Positions 23,978-25,864 of a stretch of 25,864 nucleotides of DNA are shown here, piece by piece. Location of the stretch: the IMG/VR virus record IMGVR_UViG_3300042507_004054, positions 1 to 25,864 of that record; one strand, 5' to 3'. Origin of the DNA: a virus. Numbering within the stretch: the first letter of the stretch is position 1; each line of letters begins with the position of its first letter. A program made the position numbers and the translations under genes. The notes under the pieces were generated by a model. It was not told the DNA's origin, did no database searches, and worked only from the letters and a program-made list of their open reading frames with translations.

Positions 23978-25864
23978 GGCGTTGGCGACGGAGACGGGCT
24001 AGGTGAAGGGCTCGGGCTGGGAGACGGGGAAGGCGAAGGAGACGGAGAGGGACTTGGCGATGGAGTCGGCGTCGGGGTAGGACTTGGCGAGGGGCTTGGG
24101 CTAGGCGACGGGCTAGGTGACGGACTTGGGCTCGGAGAAGGCGAAGGACTTGGCGACGGACTCGGAGAAGGCGAAGGACTTGGCGACGGACTTGGCGACG
24201 GGGAAGGACTTGGCGACGGGGAAGGACTTGGCGACGGGGAAGGACTCGGGCTAGGAGAAGGTGTCGGACTCGGCGTGGGTGACGGGGTAGGTGAGGCATC
24301 GAACCAATCCCCCACCACAACAACCCTGCCATCATTCAAAATCTGGACGCCATAGACAGACCCCGGGCTGGCGACCGAACCGATCTCACTGGTGAAAGTG
24401 CCGTCCAGGGTGCCGTCGGTGTTCAAACGTGCCAGATACGCCTTGGCCCCTCCGCCGATGTTGAGGAAGTCACCCCCGACAATGACCTTGCCGTCGTCCT
24501 GGATGGCGAGGGCGTTCACATCACCATCCGCGTTCGGGTTGAACCCCGCGTCGATGGCACCCGTGTCATCCACCCGGGCGATGTAGTTCCTTGCGTTCCC
24601 TGCGACCGACGTGAACCCGCCGCCAAGGATGATGCTGCCGTCGTCCTGGATGGCGACACAGTTTACCGTGCTGTTGGTTCCAGGGTTGAACGTGGCATCC
24701 AGGGTGCCGTCGGTTTCAAGCCGGGCGATGTAGGCCCTGGAGCCACCGGCAATCGTGCCGAACTGACCGCCGACAACGGCCTTGCCATCGGGCTGAATCG
24801 CCACGGCGAACACCGCCCCGTCGGCGTTCGGATTGTAGGCCAGGTCAACGGCCCCCGGCGCTGTCGGGCTTTGGGAAACGCCCGTCAGATTGACCGTGAA
24901 GGGGTTCTCGTCGGCGTCCGTGCTGGTGATGGACAACGTGGCGGTGCGCGTGTCCGTGCTGCTGGAGTTCACCACCGGGTCAAAGGTGACGGTGAAATCC
25001 ACATACGCCCCTGCCGCAAGCTCAGTCACCGTGATTGGCACCGAGAACGTGTAGTCCTCAGCGTTTGACCCTGTGATGCTGCCCGCAATGCTGCGAAGCG
25101 TGGTGTTGCCGACATTACGCAGGCGAAACACCTTGTCCGCGCTGCCTGTGGTGACGGTGCCGAAGTTGATCGTGCTTGACCCGTCAACAAGGATGGTTCC
25201 GGCAGGTTGTTCGACCTGAATCTCGGGGGCGACCCCGATACCCGTCAAAACGATGTTGTATGGGCTGGATGGATCGTTTGACACGATCGGCAGTGTGGTC
25301 GTCTTGCTTCCAATGGACGTTGGGTTGAATTGAACGGTAAACTCAAACGTGCTGCCGGGAGAAAGCGTCGTCGGCATCGCACTGATCGTGAACATGCCGG
25401 AGTCCCCTCCACTAGGTATAGCCGAAAAATTTTGAAGGGTTTCAAGGCCAACGCTGTTGAGCGCCAAAGTCACCGAGATCGACGAACCCACTTCCGCAGA
25501 GCCTACGGCTAGGGTGTTGTTCGGCGGGCTTGAGGGGATTTCTTGACCGCCCTGCGTCACCAGAAGCTCAGGCGAAGGCTCCGCAAGGCAGATGCAGATG
25601 TTGGAGATGACTCCGCCACGGCTGACCCGTGCGTAGTAGACCTGCCCTCTCACCGCGCCAATTACTGGAGTGCTGGTGCCCGTCACCGTGAGGTTCTGGT
25701 ATCCTGTCAGGAAGTTCCCAGCGAACGTCGGGTCAGTGGACACGTCGAGCTTGATCGTGCCTGCGGGCACCGTGCTCGCAATCGCCCACGTCAGGGTGAA
25801 CGTCGTAGAGGTCGCCGATGTCTGACGAAGGGTGATGCCCGTAGCCACGCCCGTCGTGCTGGGG
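23974..25864 (-). CDS. Fibre-like protein with Ser-Pro tail (5' end outside window)
   Basis: The frame is open through the right edge. A GTG at 25848 exists, but the codons above it continue a beta domain, so the true start is probably upstream. Counting from 25848: Fn3-like domain (1-88, ending VYYARVSRGG), choice-of-anchor-D/Ig-like domain (92-205), a second one (208-325, ending DENPFTVNLTGVS), four delta-60 blades (about 330-517: GKAVVGGQF, GSIILGGGFTSVAG, GKVIVGGDF, GRVVVVGDWFDA), then 53 Ser/Thr-Pro pairs to the stop. No C-terminal tip or trimerisation domain is present, odd for a fibre. Location upstream of the late genes suggests virion attachment through the missing N-terminus (inference). 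Confidence 0.7.
   Translation of the reverse strand, partial: PSTTGVATGITLRQTSATSTTFTLTWAIASTVPAGTIKLDVSTDPTFAGNFLTGYQNLTVTGTSTPVIGAVRGQVYYARVSRGGVISNICICLAEPSPELLVTQGGQEIPSSPPNNTLAVGSAEVGSSISVTLALNSVGLETLQNFSAIPSGGDSGMFTISAMPTTLSPGSTFEFTVQFNPTSIGSKTTTLPIVSNDPSSPYNIVLTGIGVAPEIQVEQPAGTILVDGSSTINFGTVTTGSADKVFRLRNVGNTTLRSIAGSITGSNAEDYTFSVPITVTELAAGAYVDFTVTFDPVVNSSSTDTRTATLSITSTDADENPFTVNLTGVSQSPTAPGAVDLAYNPNADGAVFAVAIQPDGKAVVGGQFGTIAGGSRAYIARLETDGTLDATFNPGTNSTVNCVAIQDDGSIILGGGFTSVAGNARNYIARVDDTGAIDAGFNPNADGDVNALAIQDDGKVIVGGDFLNIGGGAKAYLARLNTDGTLDGTFTSEIGSVASPGSVYGVQILNDGRVVVVGDWFDASPTPSPTPSPTPSPSPSPSPSPSPSPSPSPSPSPSPSPSPSPSPSPSPSPSPSPSPSPSPSPSPSPSPSPSPTPTPTPSPSPSPSPSPSPSPSPSPSPSPSPSPTP
23977..24294 (-). 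repeat. Hexanucleotide tract coding 53 Ser/Thr-Pro dipeptides
   Basis: Exactly 106 codons of [Ser or Thr]-Pro end the fibre-like gene and stop directly at TGA. The six-base unit, with larger repeated blocks, is prone to length change by slippage. Every gain or loss of one unit keeps the frame, so the tail length could vary between particles' genomes without breaking the gene. Confidence 0.95.

Noticed and set aside
23977-24294. Possible CRISPR-like or minisatellite non-coding array
   Set aside because: There are no spacers of regular size; the tract is fully explained as an in-frame [Ser/Thr]-Pro coding repeat.
23591-24355. Plus-strand frame with Gly-Asp/Glu-rich repeats resembling RTX calcium-binding repeats
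   Set aside because: It is the complement of the Ser/Thr-Pro tract and of the start of the GT9 gene; outside the tract the translation has no coherent domain.

Overview
The window looks like part of a tailed double-stranded DNA phage genome (virion or prophage) with GC-rich DNA. It carries a large terminase, phage-type DUF3310 and HNH proteins, a giant 'polyvalent' virion protein and a compact structural operon, mostly with 1-14 base overlaps or gaps under 40 bases. No portal, capsid protease, major capsid, integrase, replication or lysis gene is visible. These probably lie beyond the edges, with the missing head genes most likely upstream of the minus-strand operon, past the right edge. The host cannot be read directly. 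However, the two fibre-like proteins have an architecture (delta-60 beta-propellers, a WLRGG module, choice-of-anchor-D Ig domains) that I know mainly from secreted proteins of Verrucomicrobia and related phyla, so such a host is a reasonable guess.

Layout. Plus strand, 1-6482: end of a DNA cytosine methyltransferase, HNH protein, DUF3310 protein, terminase large subunit, SAM methyltransferase, a two-domain glycosyltransferase, a second related glycosyltransferase and a 79-residue protein. Minus strand, 25864 down to 6449: a fibre-like protein (cut by the right edge) ending in 53 Ser/Thr-Pro dipeptides, a GT9-type glycosyltransferase, a KpsC/KpsS-like capsule glycosyltransferase, a 1019-residue fibre-like protein, three small proteins, four further presumed virion proteins, the 2584-residue polyvalent protein and a Cys-rich protein. 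The two transcription units converge and overlap at 6449-6482. There is no gene-free stretch longer than about 40 bases and I saw no tRNA, CRISPR or insertion sequence.

How it fits together. Terminase packages DNA. The minus-strand operon builds the tail/fibre and the ejected internal protein. Four glycosyltransferase-type proteins and a SAM methyltransferase are interleaved with terminase and fibre genes, which suggests that the phage modifies a surface glycan, either on its own fibres or on the host.

Most interesting observations: (1) the two fibre genes appear to be halves of one long protein. Four propeller blades end one and three begin the other, making seven, and the intact propeller downstream also has seven. 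The break is filled by a Ser-Pro tail and two glycosyltransferase genes. (2) The giant protein carries an ADP-ribosyltransferase-like segment in AT-richer DNA, flanked by two copies of the same module. (3) Two promoter-like sites lie so close to start codons without a ribosome binding site that leaderless mRNAs are suggested.
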